A DNA stretch of 39,931 nt from Tatlockia sp. GTDB lineage: Bacteria > Pseudomonadota > Gammaproteobacteria > Legionellales > Legionellaceae. Below are positions 38,725 to 39,931 of the stretch, in pieces. Each line of letters opens with the position of its first letter. Positions within the stretch are counted from its first letter, which is position 1. Where the stretch lies: positions 1 to 39,931 of the forward strand of contig JACCVV010000039.1 in NCBI GenBank assembly GCA_013697955.1, in the 5' to 3' direction. A program made the translations under genes and the position numbers. Under the pieces are notes generated by a model. It did not search any database. It was not told where the DNA came from and saw only the letters and a program-made list of their open reading frames with translations.

Positions 38725-39931
38725 ATGGAAATTAATAACAAGAACTCGCCAAAGCGAGTCATTGCTCTCTCCTTCATTGACTGGGCAAAAGAAAACAATC
38801 AATTGATTGTCTCTCAACTCATTGATGCAGGGATTGCCTTCCTCAACGAACAATCTGAGAATTTAAAACAACCTGTCTTTCGCCTGGAGTTAGATAACCG
38901 CTGGCATTACATTGATAAGCCTACTAAAAAACAAAGCTATCGTGCATCCCTTCACAGCGATAGTGACGGCGTGCCTTACCTGGCTTTAACCTATTTTACC
39001 TTTCGCCACGGCAGCTACTCTGAAAAATTCAACAGCAAACAGGTTTTAAAAGACCTTTGGATGCAGGAGAGGGCAGGGCGGCCAATCGCTAAAGCACCTG
39101 CAAAGCCCTCTAATAAACCACTAGTTGAAAACGCTAAACCACCCATCATGCACATTGATTGGGTGGCTACTGATTTAGCCCATTGGCAATCAATGCAACC
39201 CATTGGGATAAGCCATTACTTAAAACGAAAAGGGCTTAATGACTTCGTTATTCCAGGTCTTCGCTTTGCTAAGAATCAAGTCGCTGTTGCTATTATCAAC
39301 ACCAACAATGACTTTCAAGGGCTACAGCGCATTTTCAACGATGGTCAAAAACGCTTTACCAAAGGATTGGCTAAAAAAGGTCACTTTGCTGTTATCGGTA
39401 GCGATAGTCTCCCTCAAAAGCCAACCACAATCCATGTCTGCGAAGGAGTGGCAACAGCTGCAACTATCCATCAGGCAACAGGAGAAATTGTCTTTTCAGC
39501 ACTCGATGCCTTTAACTTACTTCCCGTTTGTAAAGCCTTAAAACGCCATTATCCTAAAATACCTATTATCATTTGGGCCGATAACGATTGGCAAAAAGCC
39601 AATCAAACTACAAAGTTTGGACAGGTTATCGGCAATACAGGGCTTATTCAAGCCAACCGTACGGCCTTTAAACTGCGAAATGCCCGCGTTGCAACACCCG
39701 ATTTTTCATCCTTTGAGCCTGAAGACATTAAAGGTGCTACCGACTTTAACGATCTCTATCAATTAAGTGGCCTTGAGTCTCTTTCTAATGTTATTCCACA
39801 GCAACCTGATATCGCTCTAGCCTTATGCCTTGAACTGCGCCACTACCAAAAACTGGCGCATGGCGTTCTTTCGCCTGCTCAATTTAGTGAAGGACTAAAG
39901 GAGAACTACAATAGTCGCTATCTTCCAAGTG
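38725..39931 (+). CDS. Toprim (primase-type) replication protein, cut by window end
   Basis: An open frame of 402 codons runs off the end of the window. The ATG at 38725 has aaaggga 7 bp upstream; an in-frame ATG at 38698 is less well placed. The middle contains 'TIHVCEGVATAATIHQATGE' and 'IPIIIWADNDWQKANQTTKF', with the Toprim Glu and Asp-x-Asp positions, and 'GATDFNDLYQLSGLESL', as in Toprim_3-type primases of plasmids and phages. The N-terminal 130 residues resemble zinc-free primase accessory domains ('WHYIDKPTKKQSYRASLHSD'). A helicase domain often follows in this family. It is the only long plus-strand gene right of the cassette and probably starts a replication operon. Confidence 0.8.
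   Translation, partial: MEINNKNSPKRVIALSFIDWAKENNQLIVSQLIDAGIAFLNEQSENLKQPVFRLELDNRWHYIDKPTKKQSYRASLHSDSDGVPYLALTYFTFRHGSYSEKFNSKQVLKDLWMQERAGRPIAKAPAKPSNKPLVENAKPPIMHIDWVATDLAHWQSMQPIGISHYLKRKGLNDFVIPGLRFAKNQVAVAIINTNNDFQGLQRIFNDGQKRFTKGLAKKGHFAVIGSDSLPQKPTTIHVCEGVATAATIHQATGEIVFSALDAFNLLPVCKALKRHYPKIPIIIWADNDWQKANQTTKFGQVIGNTGLIQANRTAFKLRNARVATPDFSSFEPEDIKGATDFNDLYQLSGLESLSNVIPQQPDIALALCLELRHYQKLAHGVLSPAQFSEGLKENYNSRYLPS

Noticed and set aside
1-39931. CRISPR array, tRNA, rRNA, integrase or attachment site
   Set aside because: I looked for each and saw no regular spacer repeat, no cloverleaf-like sequence, no tyrosine or serine recombinase ORF and no matching direct repeats at the window ends.

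Overview
The window looks like part of a Legionella integrative and conjugative element (ICE). The strongest evidence is a gene order matching the Legionella lvrR-lvrA-lvrB-lvrC(csrT) regulatory cluster (positions 29939 down to 27981). Directly downstream lies a nearly complete GI-type (ICEHin1056/PFGI-1-like) type IV secretion system. The csrA-like product is very close to chromosomal CsrA, and codon use is moderately AT-rich, as in Legionella. No integrase, attachment site, tRNA or relaxase is visible, so both element ends and the traI end lie outside the window.

Layout, left to right. (1) 1-1200 is a decayed area: a dense run of about ten perfect or near-perfect hairpins (44-447), an N-terminal fragment of a YhcG-type nuclease gene and an N-terminal fragment of a ProQ/FinO-type gene. 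(2) 1201-3509 is accessory: a TumE/TumA-like toxin-antitoxin pair with a promoter/operator that implies a leaderless message, a 175-bp MITE-like element with perfect 25-bp inverted ends and a 7-bp direct flank, a small membrane protein, an orphan Xre/MbcA/ParS-type antitoxin and a tiny ORF. (3) 3575-6509 (minus strand) holds a free-standing topoisomerase-type zinc ribbon, a multi-pass membrane protein, a beta-barrel candidate and two tandem secreted proteins with an Lcl-like DUF1566 domain. (4) 6627-26726 (minus) is the conjugation block. Read in the direction of transcription it encodes PilL, two small membrane proteins, TIGR03759, TIGR03747, RAQPRD-like, TIGR03758, TIGR03745, TIGR03750, TIGR03746 (TraE/VirB8-like), TIGR03749 (TraK-like), TIGR03752 (TraB-like), TIGR03751 (TraV-like lipoprotein), TIGR03744 (TraC/VirB4 ATPase), TIGR03756 (TraU-like), TIGR03755, TraG-N, a small membrane protein, the coupling ATPase TraD, an AcaB/TIGR03761-like protein and topoisomerase III. 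(5) 26794-29939 (minus) holds a TraT-like surface-exclusion lipoprotein, a secreted protein of unknown function, and the lvr regulators. (6) 29940-31317 has tandem 23-bp repeats over the putative lvrR promoter and a divergent gene for a repressor with two helix-turn-helix domains, created by a 198-bp in-frame duplication. (7) 31397-35379 (minus) is a strikingly AT-rich three-gene cassette: isochorismatase-family hydrolase, PotD-like periplasmic binding protein, and a membrane hybrid histidine kinase with two receiver domains. (8) 35457-38044 (minus) has a ribbon-helix-helix protein, ParB and ParA. (9) 38045-38724 is an AT-rich control region with GTATTGAGTA palindromes, followed by a plus-strand Toprim (primase-type) gene cut by the window end.

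How it fits together: the lvr cluster and the double-HTH repressor probably set when the long minus-strand transfer operon is expressed. ParA/ParB/RHH probably act on the palindromes next to parA and on the rightward replication gene. TopB, TraD and the T4SS process and export DNA. TraT and the two Lcl-domain proteins are the cell-surface part. The most unusual cargo is the hydrolase/binding-protein/hybrid-kinase cassette, which looks like a self-contained ligand-sensing system carried by the element. All family names come from reading translated sequence by eye; no database search was run.
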